The notes under the pieces: model-generated | Told to the model about the DNA's origin: nothing | Database searches by the model: none | What the model saw: the letters and a program-made list of their open reading frames with translations, nothing else | Assembly (NCBI GenBank): GCA_902777605.1 | Contig: CACYUI010000012.1 | Coordinates: 1-44,355, forward strand | Reading direction: 5' to 3' | Length of the DNA stretch: 44,355 nt | Origin: an uncultured bacterium | GTDB lineage: Bacteria > Cyanobacteriota > Vampirovibrionia > Gastranaerophilales > Gastranaerophilaceae | Part shown: one piece after another, positions 14,024 to 21,769 of the stretch | Position numbering within the stretch: position 1 is the first letter of the stretch | How the letters are laid out: each line of letters opens with the position of its first letter | Position numbers and translations under genes: made by a program

Positions 14024-14042
14024 CCATAAAAATTACATAAAA
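14024..14042 (+). repeat. Arm-site-like repeat near attR
   Basis: CCATAAAAATTACATAAAA is identical at 18 of 19 positions and in the same orientation as 681-699 near attL. Its two CAT words are 10 bp apart. It lies about 70 bp inside the right att copy. Confidence 0.5.
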
Positions 14043-14072
14043 TTATTTTTGGTATAAAAATACAAAAAAATA

Positions 14073-14092
14073 ACAATGGCTCAAACCATTGT
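14073..14092 (-). terminator. tRNA-Gly terminator supplied by the element
   Basis: On the minus strand ACAATGG, a 6-nt loop and CCATTGT are followed by TATTTTTTTG. It is 18 bases past the tRNA end and inside the element, so it replaces the chromosomal terminator at 494-529. Confidence 0.75.
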
Positions 14093-14109
14093 CATTATTA
14101 TCTTTTAAA

Positions 14110-14184
14110 TGGAGCGGGAGACGAGGCTCGAACTCGCGACATCCTCCTTGGCAAGGAGGCATTCTACCACTGAATTACCCCCGC
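14110..14184 (-). tRNA. tRNA-Gly (anticodon GCC)
   Basis: On the minus strand a full cloverleaf can be drawn. The acceptor GCGGGGG (14184-14178) pairs with CTCCCGC, and the D-arm contains AGTGGTAG. The anticodon stem CCTCC/GGAGG encloses TTGCCAA, with GCC as anticodon. The T-arm has TTCGAGC. The discriminator is U and CCA is encoded (14112-14110). The 3' half is the element's right attachment repeat (14113-14154). In the empty site the same tRNA would be followed by AAT instead of CCA. Confidence 0.96.
14113..14154 (-). repeat. attR: 42-bp repeat inside tRNA-Gly
   Basis: Exact copy of 529-570, covering the anticodon loop to the discriminator base. Integration rebuilt an intact tRNA here. Confidence 0.85.
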
Positions 14185-14257
14185 TTATTTTAGGTACGGT
14201 TCGTAAATATTAACTTCTTGGGAAACATTTACCCCCGCGAATTTCAGTTTGTATTAT

Positions 14258-14286
14258 TATATTACATGCTCAAATTCTGTTGTCAA
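14258..14286 (-). promoter_or_regulatory. Promoter of tRNA-Gly
   Basis: On the minus strand a perfect TTGACA (14286-14281) is followed by overlapping TAATAT and TATAAT boxes at 16-19 bp spacing. It points to the tRNA about 70 bases downstream and overlaps the end region of no gene. Confidence 0.6.
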
Positions 14287-14304
14287 CACTATTAGTTCTT
14301 GTTT

Positions 14305-14937
14305 TTATTTGTAATATCCCATTATTGCATATGGGCTTTTTGGACCTTCAGGCGGATACATATCTAACTTTAATATTTTATAACCGCCACTTTTAGTTTT
14401 TTCTACAATAACATGCAATTCATCATTAGTTGGAATTGCTCCCAAATCTCTGCCTTTTTTCATATATTTTTCTTTAGCAGTTTCAACTTTTCCTTCATTT
14501 AAGCTTTTTGTTGCGTAACCTATATTTTCGCCAAAACTTTTCATTGTATTATAATCTTGACCGGTCATTAACAAAGCTCTTGGATTGAACTTTTCATAAA
14601 GCCAACCCGTTTTATTTTTCTTAGGATAAAAGCACCCTGTAATACTTTCCGCAAGTTTCTGTGTATTGGGAATATGCACCCTGTCATATGCAAAATGGTA
14701 ATCTCTGTCTTTTTTATATAAAAGTCCCATAACCATCTTTCGTTCGTTTATTGCCTGTTTGCTGCCGGCACCTGTTCCATTTGCTCTGCGAACAAGAATT
14801 TTACCCAATCTTTGGGTTAGATTAAAGTCATTAATCAAATCTACTTTTTCTCCGGCTTTTTCCCAGAATACCGTTGGAATTGCAGATTTAAAGTTTGTAT
14901 TGTTTGAGGGTAAAGAATTTATTCCTAAAATTTGCAT
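14305..14937 (-). CDS. Orphan protein with NF-K N-terminal motif
   Basis: 210 aa. It begins MQILGINSLPSNNTNFKSA, a polar segment of about 20 residues ending in NFK. The rest is basic and globular, with DELHVIVEKTKSGGYKILKLDMYPP near the C-terminus suggesting a final beta hairpin. There is no membrane segment, classical signal peptide or enzyme motif. GGAG precedes the ATG. It lies between the tRNA-Gly and the dapL terminator, as a single-gene unit. The N-terminus resembles those of the small proteins at 28212, 37775 and 40563. Function unknown. Confidence 0.8.
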   Translation of the reverse strand: MQILGINSLPSNNTNFKSAIPTVFWEKAGEKVDLINDFNLTQRLGKILVRRANGTGAGSKQAINERKMVMGLLYKKDRDYHFAYDRVHIPNTQKLAESITGCFYPKKNKTGWLYEKFNPRALLMTGQDYNTMKSFGENIGYATKSLNEGKVETAKEKYMKKGRDLGAIPTNDELHVIVEKTKSGGYKILKLDMYPPEGPKSPYAIMGYYK

Positions 14938-14971
14938 AATAAATCTCCATGGATACAGTTATACATAAATA

Positions 14972-15000
14972 AACCCCGTAAAAAATTTTTTTGCGGGGTT
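14972..15000 (-). terminator. dapL terminator
   Basis: AACCCCG (14972-14978) and CGGGGTT (14994-15000) form a 7-bp stem around an A/T loop; on the minus strand TATTTATG follows. It is 5 bases beyond the dapL stop. Confidence 0.7.
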
Positions 15001-15005
15001 AAAAA

Positions 15006-16250
15006 TTATTTGTTAAAATAAAATCCGTCTTCTTTCATTCTTCGAATAACTTCTTTTATCTGCTCTTCAGGACAAACAATTGATGCTCTAAAATATCCTT
15101 TTCCGTATTTCCCGAATGCATCACCCGGAACAGCTATAACGCCTGAAGTATGCATCAAATCATCAGTAAATTCAACGGAAGACTTGTATCTGGGAGGAAT
15201 TGGAAGCCACAAGTAAAAAGTTGCATCAGGAACATTAAACTCGCCCCAGCCAAGTTCTTCTCTTAAGCCCTTGACAAATAATTCTTGATTTTTTTTGAAC
15301 TGAATATTTGCTTGTTCGATGTATTCTTCTCCCTCTTTTGAGTTAAGGATTTCAGCACCTGCTTTTTGAAGAGCCTTGAATAAACCTGAATCAAGGGTTG
15401 ATTTTAGTTTTCCAAATATTTTAACGGCTTCTGAATTACCGCAAATCCAACCTAATCTCCAACCTGTCATTGCAAAAGGTTTTGAAAAACTAAAGAATTC
15501 TACTGCAATATCTTTTGCGCCTTCTATTTCTAAAACGCTCATCGGTTTAAGTTCAGGTTTAAAATACATATCGGTGTATGCAGCATCTGAAACCAATAGT
15601 ATGTGGTGTTTTTTACAAAAATCTACAACGCTCTGCATATATTCTCTTGTTGCAGTCGCGCCAAGAGGATTGTTCGGATAATTGATTAAAAGCGCCTTAA
15701 TCTTTTTAGGATTTAAGCCTTCTTTCAGAAAATCTGCATAAACTTCTTCTAAATCAGGCATAAAGTTGTTTTCCGGCTTAAGTGGTATAGAATAAGCTTT
15801 TCCGCCGGAAACCTTCACCATTTCTCCATAAGAAGCATACCCCGGATCTGGAACCCATATAATTTCCTTATCTTCTTCTTTTGTAGTTGGGTTCAATAAT
15901 ATACGGATAAAGTTCGCAAGTCCTTCTTTAGAGCCTATAAGAGAAAATATTTCATTATCAGGGTCTAATTCAACATTGAACCTTGTTTTCATGCGTTTTG
16001 CAACTGCTTCGCGGAAATATTTTTCTCCCTTGGGAGTTGAATATAAATGTGCGCCTTTTTCTTCTAGTGCATTTTTGAGTGCATCAACAACTTTTTGAGG
16101 AGGTGTTGCTGTAGGAGCTCCCATTGAAAGAGCTATTGGTGCTCTCCCTTTTGCGGTAAGTTCAGGTGTTATTTTTGCTACAGTCTCCTTAATACGAAAC
16201 ATGATGTATGTTTCAAGTGATTGCACATAGTCGTTAAAAAATTCGCGCAT
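15006..16250 (-). CDS. dapL: PLP aminotransferase, probable LL-diaminopimelate aminotransferase
   Basis: 414 aa class I aminotransferase. The PLP lysine is Lys257 in FSFSKPFAMTGWRLGW; NYPNNPLG and SDAAYTDMYF are the cofactor-binding blocks, and YFRAS near the C-terminus carries the carboxylate-binding Arg. The run KSTLDSGLFKALQKAGAEIL is typical of the DapL2-type enzymes, which make LL-DAP from tetrahydrodipicolinate in one step for lysine and peptidoglycan. Cyanobacteria and relatives use this route, and MurE here is of the meso-DAP type, which fits. A broader alanine or aspartate aminotransferase cannot be excluded. GGAAGGG precedes the ATG. It has its own terminator. Confidence 0.85.
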   Translation of the reverse strand: MREFFNDYVQSLETYIMFRIKETVAKITPELTAKGRAPIALSMGAPTATPPQKVVDALKNALEEKGAHLYSTPKGEKYFREAVAKRMKTRFNVELDPDNEIFSLIGSKEGLANFIRILLNPTTKEEDKEIIWVPDPGYASYGEMVKVSGGKAYSIPLKPENNFMPDLEEVYADFLKEGLNPKKIKALLINYPNNPLGATATREYMQSVVDFCKKHHILLVSDAAYTDMYFKPELKPMSVLEIEGAKDIAVEFFSFSKPFAMTGWRLGWICGNSEAVKIFGKLKSTLDSGLFKALQKAGAEILNSKEGEEYIEQANIQFKKNQELFVKGLREELGWGEFNVPDATFYLWLPIPPRYKSSVEFTDDLMHTSGVIAVPGDAFGKYGKGYFRASIVCPEEQIKEVIRRMKEDGFYFNK

Positions 16251-16299
16251 ATAATATTTCCCTTCCAGTGTATCTGAGAAATATTATATACCAACCATG

Positions 16300-16611
16300 C
16301 TAAAGTGAGTAGTTTTTTATGGCAGGCATTTTTATACAACTGTTTAAGTATTCTATAGTGTTGATTTTTTCTCTGTATAGATACTTTATAAAATTGAGGT
16401 ATGAAATATCATTGGAACTTAATAAAAGATTTATTTCAAAACCTTCAGAACAGAAAGGCTCATAATCATAGACTACATAACTGTTATATTTACTTTTCCA
16501 CTCTTTGCGTTCTACTTTGCAGTTATTTTCTTCTGCAATATCTTCTAACCAGTTCACAAAATCTCTGTGAATATTCTTGATTTCTAAATATTTGTTCTGA
16601 AATTTTCCCAT
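16300..16611 (-). CDS. Hypothetical protein
   Basis: 103 aa from the ATG at 16611, chosen because GGAG lies 9 bases upstream; an ATG 5 codons earlier has no ribosome site. A helical start (FQNKYLEIKNIHRDFVNWLEDIAEENN) is followed by alternating polar and aromatic residues (YNSYVVYDYEP, GFEINLLLSSN), suggesting a small alpha/beta fold. It lies upstream of dapL on the same strand with a 49-bp gap that holds an AT-rich promoter-like stretch. No family recognised. Confidence 0.65.
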   Translation of the reverse strand: MGKFQNKYLEIKNIHRDFVNWLEDIAEENNCKVERKEWKSKYNSYVVYDYEPFCSEGFEINLLLSSNDISYLNFIKYLYREKINTIEYLNSCIKMPAIKNYSL

Positions 16612-16735
16612 AATTACAATCTCCATACAAAGATTGTAAAAGGTTATGTAATAACATAAATTACCTGTTAGTTTAATTCAAGTAGTAATACACAAGAAGT
16701 AACCAACTAAAATTTATTGTCGATTGTTCAAATAT

Positions 16736-16951
16736 TTATTCAATAACTTGCGGTAGCTCAACGCTAGGTGCGCCAATTGTTCTAACAAGCTCTAAAACAG
16801 CCGCCTTCATTTGGCATTTTTGAGCAGTTGTACTGAAAAAATCATTATAAAAACATCCGTCGCAAACACATCCGCGTTTATAACATTCTAGTGCGGTAGG
16901 TGTCCATCTCTTGACCGCAATAGCTCTCCCCATATCACGACTTTTAAACAC
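16736..16951 (-). CDS. Small Cys-rich protein (GTG start)
   Basis: 71 aa. GGAGG lies 7 bases before a GTG at 16951, which fixes the start. Cysteines are grouped as ECYKRGCVCDGC plus a later KC (residues about 23-47), a pattern suited to a zinc or Fe-S site. It ends VLELVRTIGAPSVELPQ, probably a helix and tail. The basic stretch RAIAVKRWTP at the start and the Cys cluster suggest a small nucleic-acid or metal-binding protein. I have the impression that similar short proteins recur in this lineage but cannot verify it. Single-gene unit. Confidence 0.7.
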   Translation of the reverse strand: MFKSRDMGRAIAVKRWTPTALECYKRGCVCDGCFYNDFFSTTAQKCQMKAAVLELVRTIGAPSVELPQVIE

Positions 16952-17326
16952 TTATATCCTCCGAAAATAGATTTCTAAATTAATATACTAATTGTTAAGA
17001 ACTATCCCCAAAAGTTCTCAACCCATATTTTAATTATATTAGTTAAGAAGGCATTTACAACCCACCAAAAGGCAATTGTAAAGATATTTTAAAACGAGTT
17101 TGATTGCCGTAGTTGTTGCGCTATGGCATTTTTAAGCATGGTAATGCCCATGCCTACATGGTTTTAGAGAATTAAAACATGCTAAATCCATGCATGGTGC
17201 ATGTTTGCATGTAATTTGAATTAGGTTAAGTTTTGTAACGATGTTGGCATGTGGGTAAATATTAAATGAGTTCTTTTTGTGTTGTTCTCTATTGCTACAA
17301 ATTTCTATAAGTGAGATAATTATCTT
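16952..17326. other. 375-bp gap with a CATG cluster
   Basis: No credible gene. Nine CATG tetramers lie between 17137 and 17251 (17137, 17149, 17157, 17178, 17189, 17193, 17200, 17208, 17248), far more than expected for such AT-rich DNA. The stretch is upstream of the ABC permease gene. No clear riboswitch or terminator fold was recognised. Confidence 0.5.
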
Positions 17327-18199
17327 ATGCATTATTATAAAAAATATACTCCATATCTTTTTATTCTGCCTGCAGCAACGGTTTTAATCGTTTTTTTCTT
17401 TATACCGTTTTTTCAAACTTTTGGTTTGAGTTTTTTTGATTATTCTTCAAGTATTTACAATCCTTCGTTTAACGGTTTGGATAATTATGCAAAACTTTTC
17501 AAAGAGCCTATTTTTTATAAAGTAATGTTTAATACTTTTATGTATTTAGTTATTGCAGTTCCTTTTTTGGTTACATTTCCTTTGTTTTTAGCTATTTTAA
17601 TAAACCAAAAAATTCGCGGAATTACATTGTATAAAATCCTTTTGTATTTGCCTGTAATTGTTTCGATTGTCGTTGCGGCAATTGCTTTCAAGTGGCTGTA
17701 TGCCGGACAGGGTATTTTAAATTATGTATTATCTTTGTTCCATATATCTCAAATCGGATGGCTTGTGGATACGCACTGGGCATTATTTGCGGTGGCGGTA
17801 GTTACTATATGGAAGGGTATAGGGTATTATATGATGATTTATCTTGCCTCTTTAATGAGTGTCCCGCAGGAACTTTATGAGGCTTGTGATATTGATGGAG
17901 CAAATTTTTTAACCAAGCATTTAACAGTTACAATTCCTCATATAATGCCTACGATTGCGCTTGTGTCTACAATAAGTACAATATCAGCAATGAAAGTTTT
18001 TGCGGAAATTTATGTAATGACCAAAGGCGGGCCTTTAAATTCAACTAAAACAATTGTTTATTATATATACGAAAGAGCGTTTGAAAATCTTGATTTGGGG
18101 TATGCATCTGCTCTTGCGGTTGTGCTTTTGGTTGTTGTAATGATATTTTCTCTAATAAATATTTTCTGTTTTGAGAAAAACAAATATGGAGATATTTAA
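17327..18199 (+). CDS. ABC sugar transporter permease, MalF/UgpA family
   Basis: 290 aa inner-membrane permease with six predicted TM helices, the first at 11-30. The EAA loop that docks the ATPase is LYEACDIDGANFLTKHLTVT IPHIMP (about 183-208), with the conserved EA, G and P. Typical of binding-protein-dependent carbohydrate uptake. Unusually, no partner permease, binding protein or ATPase gene adjoins it. Its stop overlaps the glycosyltransferase start as TAATG. The ribosome site is weak. The rest of the transporter must lie elsewhere if it works as a normal importer. Confidence 0.9.
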   Translation: MHYYKKYTPYLFILPAATVLIVFFFIPFFQTFGLSFFDYSSSIYNPSFNGLDNYAKLFKEPIFYKVMFNTFMYLVIAVPFLVTFPLFLAILINQKIRGITLYKILLYLPVIVSIVVAAIAFKWLYAGQGILNYVLSLFHISQIGWLVDTHWALFAVAVVTIWKGIGYYMMIYLASLMSVPQELYEACDIDGANFLTKHLTVTIPHIMPTIALVSTISTISAMKVFAEIYVMTKGGPLNSTKTIVYYIYERAFENLDLGYASALAVVLLVVVMIFSLINIFCFEKNKYGDI

Positions 18200-19245
18200 T
18201 GAAAATACTTGTTATAACCGACTTGTATCCTATCTCACAAGAAGAAAAAAATACGCCGAGAACAATATATAATTTTGTGCAGGGTTGGAAAGAATTTGGG
18301 CATGAAGTTAAAGTTATTAAGCCTAATTTTATTTTTAATTCTTTTTTAAGAGGCAAGCCTTTTTATAAAAACGGAGTTTATGGCGAGTTAGAAAATATTA
18401 ATTTTTGGCTTCCATTTATCGGAAATGTTAAAAATAAACTAGGCACAAAAATAGATGCTGATGTTGTTGTTGCTCATATGCCAAGCGGTTTGATTTTTGC
18501 AAACAAATTGGGGCTTAATTTTCCTTTGATTGCGGGTGTACATGTTTCTGACATTGAGGTTCTTACAAATCCGATATATTCTTTTTATTTTAAAGAAGAA
18601 CTTAAAAAAGCATATAAGAATGCAAAAAAGATTGCGTGTCGTTCAGAAGTTTTGAAAAAGAAATTTTTGGAACTTTTTCCCGAGTACGAATATAAAACTT
18701 TTGTTGCGTATTCTGGAATAAACTCTAAAATAATTACAAGGGGAGTTTGGCAGGTGAAAGATAGGTATAAATTGCTAACCTGTGCAAATCTTATTAAGCG
18801 TAAAAATGTTGATAAACTGATAATAGCTTGTGAAAAGTTAAACAATATAGATTTAACAGTAATAGGTGATGGAAAAGAGTTAAAGAGGTTGCGCAAATTA
18901 TCAAAAAAAACAAATTTTTTAGGACACTTGGAGCATAATTTGGTTCTAGAAGAAATGAAAAAATCTGATATTTTTGTTTTACCAAGCGTAAATGAAACTT
19001 TTGGTATGGTGTATTTAGAGGCTATGGCATCAGGGTGTATAACTGTAGGTTTAAAGAATGACGGGATTGACGGAATAATTCAAGACGGAGTTAACGGTTA
19101 TTTGTGCAGATTAGATAATATTTGTGAAGTTATTTGCAGAATAATAAATTCTGATAATCAAAATCAAATTTTAGAAAATTCATATAATACAATTTTAAAC
19201 TATACTAATGAAAAAGCTTGTTTGAATTATATCAATAATTTATAA
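18199..19245 (+). CDS. GT4-family glycosyltransferase
   Basis: 348 aa, GT-B fold. The N-terminal Rossmann half starts MKILVITDLYPISQ and includes VVVAHMPSGLIFA. The C-terminal half has LLTCANLIKRKNVDKLI (nucleotide-sugar site), LTVIGDG and the EX7E-type block NETFGMVYLEAMASG that binds the donor phosphate. It probably transfers a sugar to a lipid or polysaccharide at the cytoplasmic face; donor and acceptor are not deducible. GGAG precedes the ATG, which overlaps the permease stop, so the two are co-translated. Confidence 0.9.
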   Translation: MKILVITDLYPISQEEKNTPRTIYNFVQGWKEFGHEVKVIKPNFIFNSFLRGKPFYKNGVYGELENINFWLPFIGNVKNKLGTKIDADVVVAHMPSGLIFANKLGLNFPLIAGVHVSDIEVLTNPIYSFYFKEELKKAYKNAKKIACRSEVLKKKFLELFPEYEYKTFVAYSGINSKIITRGVWQVKDRYKLLTCANLIKRKNVDKLIIACEKLNNIDLTVIGDGKELKRLRKLSKKTNFLGHLEHNLVLEEMKKSDIFVLPSVNETFGMVYLEAMASGCITVGLKNDGIDGIIQDGVNGYLCRLDNICEVICRIINSDNQNQILENSYNTILNYTNEKACLNYINNL

Positions 19246-19251
19246 AATCTG

Positions 19252-19279
19252 TGTTACTTTCTCCTGTTTATTGTATAAT
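19252..19279 (+). promoter_or_regulatory. Candidate glyS promoter
   Basis: TGTTAC (19252-19257), a 16-bp spacer and a perfect TATAAT (19274-19279) lie in the 66-bp gap before glyS. The -35 is weak. Confidence 0.45.
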
Positions 19280-19311
19280 TTAACCAACGAGAATAATTTG
19301 GAGAAATATAA

Positions 19312-21303
19312 ATGAGTAAATATTTATTTGAAGTTGGAGTAGAAGAACTTCCATATAAGTTTATCCCTATGGCAATAGAGCAGTTAAAACAAGGTTTTGA
19401 AAAGTTTTTTGCCGACAATAATGTTGCATATGACAGTGTAAAAGTTATGGCTACACCTCGCAGACTTGCTGTTATAGCTGATGGTTTGGCATCTTCTCAG
19501 CCCGATGTCGAAAAAGTTGTTAAAGGTCCTATTGCAAAAGTTGCTTATGATGAAAGCGGTAATTTAACAAAAGCGGGCGAAGGGTTTGCTAATAAAAACG
19601 GCGTTAAAAAAGAAGATTTATATGTAGAAGACAATTATATTTATGCAAAAATTTCTATTAAAGGTAAAAACACAAATGATTTATTGCAAGAAAATGTGCC
19701 ACAAATATTCTCAAAGCTTCAAGGGCCTCATTTTATGCGCTGGGGAACAAATGATGTAAAATTTTCGCGTCCAATTCGCTGGGTGCTTTCTATTTTAGAT
19801 TCAGAAGAAGTTCCCGTTAGAATTATTGATAAAGATTCTTCAAATAAAACTAACGGTCACAGATTTTCAACTCAGAATATTGTGATAAATAATCCTGATG
19901 AATATGTTGACAAATTAAGAGAAGCAAAGGTTATTGTGGATCAGGATGAAAGAAAAGCTAAGATTCTTGAAATAACTAAAATAGAAGCTGATAAACTTAA
20001 TGCGGTTACAAAAATATCAGATGACTTGCTTGAAGAAGTTACATTTATTGTAGAGTATCCTGTTGCCGTTACATGCGATTTCGATACGGCGTATCTTACA
20101 ATTCCGCAGGAAGTCGCAGTTACTGTAATGGAAACTCATCAGAGATATTTCGCGCTCTATACAAAGGAAGGAAAGCTAATTAACAAATTTGTAACCATTA
20201 CTAACTATATAGGAAACGAGTTTGAAAATATTAAGGCGGGAAATCTTCGTGTAATTAAGGCTCGTCTTGACGATGCAGTATTTTTCTTTAATGAAGATAC
20301 TAAAAAACCTTTGGAAAGTTATGTAGAAAACTTAAAAGGTATGACATTCCAAAAGGGTGTGGGTTCTGTTTATGACAAAACTCAAAGAATAATTAAATTG
20401 TCAGAAAAAATAGCATCTTATCTTAGAGTTAATAAACCTTCAATTAAAAGAACAGCAGAGCTTTGTAAGGCGGATTTGGCAACAAATTTGGTATTTGAAT
20501 TTACCGAACTTCAAGGTTTTATAGGTGCTGATTATGCTCGCGTTTCAGGAGAAGAGGAAGGTGTTCAAGAAGGTATAAAAGAACATTACTTCCCGTTAAA
20601 TGCCGATAGTGAAACTGCAAAAAGTATAGAAGGTCAAGTTGTCGGCATAGCAGATAAAATTGATACAATTTGTGCGGTATTTGCAGCTGGTAAAAAACCT
20701 ACAGGTTCTTCTGACCCGCTTGGTGTAAGACGCGCAGCGCTGGGTATAATAAAGACAATATTAGAGCATAATTTAAAACTGGATTTATCATCGATTATAA
20801 ATGATGCAATTTCTTTACTTCCTGTTTCTGCTGATGTTAAGGCTGATGTAGAGGAATTTTTTGTACAAAGATTGGTTATTTTCTTGAATGCGGATTATTC
20901 AAAAAATGTTTTAGAAGCATGCTCCGGCATAAATCCTTGCAAAGATTTGACCGATTACATTTTAAGAGTTAAAGCAATAAGCGGATTGCATGACGAAAAA
21001 CTTTTAGAAAACGCAAATCGTGTTCTTAGAATATTAAAAGACGACGCAAATATGGATATCAAAGAAAGTTTATTTGTTGAACAGGCAGAAAAAGATTTAT
21101 ATATGGCTATTAAAGGAATAAATTTTGCAGGAGATTACAATAAATACTTACAAGATTTAATCTCAATTAATCCTGTTGTTACAAAATTCTTTGAAGATGT
21201 GCTCGTTATGGATAAAGACGAAAAGATAAAAAACAACCGCCTTTCACTATTGAATATTTTGAAAAATAAGTATACAATACTAACAGATTTCTCAAAATTG
21301 TAA
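19312..21303 (+). CDS. glyS: Glycyl-tRNA synthetase beta subunit
   Basis: 663 aa, near the usual 680-700. GlyS pairs with GlyQ as an alpha2beta2 enzyme charging tRNA-Gly; the beta chain binds the tRNA. The start LFEVGVEELPYKFIPMA is the family hallmark. ATPRRLAV, KGPIAKVAYD, FMRWG, FSRPIRW, METHQRYFAL, DDAVFFFNEDTKKPLE, KADLATNLVFEFTELQG and GSSDPLGVRRAALGI follow in the normal order. The C-terminal anticodon-binding part is present. GGAGA precedes the ATG. glyQ is not in this window. Confidence 0.97.
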   Translation: MSKYLFEVGVEELPYKFIPMAIEQLKQGFEKFFADNNVAYDSVKVMATPRRLAVIADGLASSQPDVEKVVKGPIAKVAYDESGNLTKAGEGFANKNGVKKEDLYVEDNYIYAKISIKGKNTNDLLQENVPQIFSKLQGPHFMRWGTNDVKFSRPIRWVLSILDSEEVPVRIIDKDSSNKTNGHRFSTQNIVINNPDEYVDKLREAKVIVDQDERKAKILEITKIEADKLNAVTKISDDLLEEVTFIVEYPVAVTCDFDTAYLTIPQEVAVTVMETHQRYFALYTKEGKLINKFVTITNYIGNEFENIKAGNLRVIKARLDDAVFFFNEDTKKPLESYVENLKGMTFQKGVGSVYDKTQRIIKLSEKIASYLRVNKPSIKRTAELCKADLATNLVFEFTELQGFIGADYARVSGEEEGVQEGIKEHYFPLNADSETAKSIEGQVVGIADKIDTICAVFAAGKKPTGSSDPLGVRRAALGIIKTILEHNLKLDLSSIINDAISLLPVSADVKADVEEFFVQRLVIFLNADYSKNVLEACSGINPCKDLTDYILRVKAISGLHDEKLLENANRVLRILKDDANMDIKESLFVEQAEKDLYMAIKGINFAGDYNKYLQDLISINPVVTKFFEDVLVMDKDEKIKNNRLSLLNILKNKYTILTDFSKL

Positions 21304-21397
21304 ACAATTGTAACAGTTTAAAAATTTTTAGGCAATTTTTACCTTGAGGAAACTTTAATATAGTACAAGTGAAGGTAGTAAAACAAAAGAGGTCGTT

Positions 21398-21697
21398 ATG
21401 GCTAACTTAAAAAACTTTATTAATTCTATTAAAGAAGCATTAGATCCAAGAGCAAACTTGGTTGAGTTTTCACAAAGTCAAGCAGCGGATCGTGATGATT
21501 ATATCAAGTCGTTATCAACTAACGAATTGAAAATGAGAACTGACGAACAAAGGTTGGAAGCAATGGTCAGAAAACAACTAAAGGAAGAATTCCCTAATAT
21601 TGAGAAAAGTTCCTCATACGACTTACTGGTTGACGCAGTCATCCATAATTACAAGTCGAAGCAGCTTCAAGCCACAGATGACATAGAGATTAAATAA
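21398..21697 (+). CDS. Hypothetical 99-aa helical protein
   Basis: Charged, helical and cytoplasmic (FINSIKEALDPRANLVEF, LKMRTDEQRLEAMVRKQLKEEFP). No Cys, no TM. GAGGTCG precedes the ATG and a terminator follows, so it is a single-gene unit between glyS and comEC. It lacks the short NF-type N-terminal motif of the other small genes here. No family recognised. Confidence 0.75.
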   Translation: MANLKNFINSIKEALDPRANLVEFSQSQAADRDDYIKSLSTNELKMRTDEQRLEAMVRKQLKEEFPNIEKSSSYDLLVDAVIHNYKSKQLQATDDIEIK

Positions 21698-21729
21698 ATT
21701 TGTCATCAAATACTTAAGAAAAAGAAAGA

Positions 21730-21755
21730 GTTCGTCAAATTATGGCGGGCTTTTT
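21730..21755 (+). terminator. Terminator of the 99-aa gene
   Basis: GTTCGTC (21730-21736) can pair with GGCGGGC (21744-21750) using G-U pairs, followed by TTTTTG. Confidence 0.55.
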
Positions 21756-21769
21756 GCTTTATAGAAATT

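Larger units (their letters stand above)
529..14154. mobile_element. Integrative element in tRNA-Gly(GCC) carrying a McrBC/RES defence cargo
   Basis: The boundaries are a 42-bp exact direct repeat, 529-570 and 14113-14154; the right copy is the 3' half of an intact tRNA-Gly. A tyrosine integrase (12755-13873) lies about 240 bp from the tRNA end, the usual layout for tRNA-targeting elements. Inside are an AlpA/Xis-like HTH gene, a putative Rep, two small unknowns, a winged-helix gene, mcrBC, a two-TM gene, a RES gene, a DUF3800 gene and a serine recombinase. No conjugation, capsid, portal or terminase gene is visible. It is therefore better described as a genomic island, mobilizable element or satellite than as a full ICE or prophage. 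Confidence 0.85.

Noticed and set aside
529..14154. Prophage
   Set aside because: No capsid, portal, terminase, tail or lysis gene is visible; only integration, replication-type and cargo genes.
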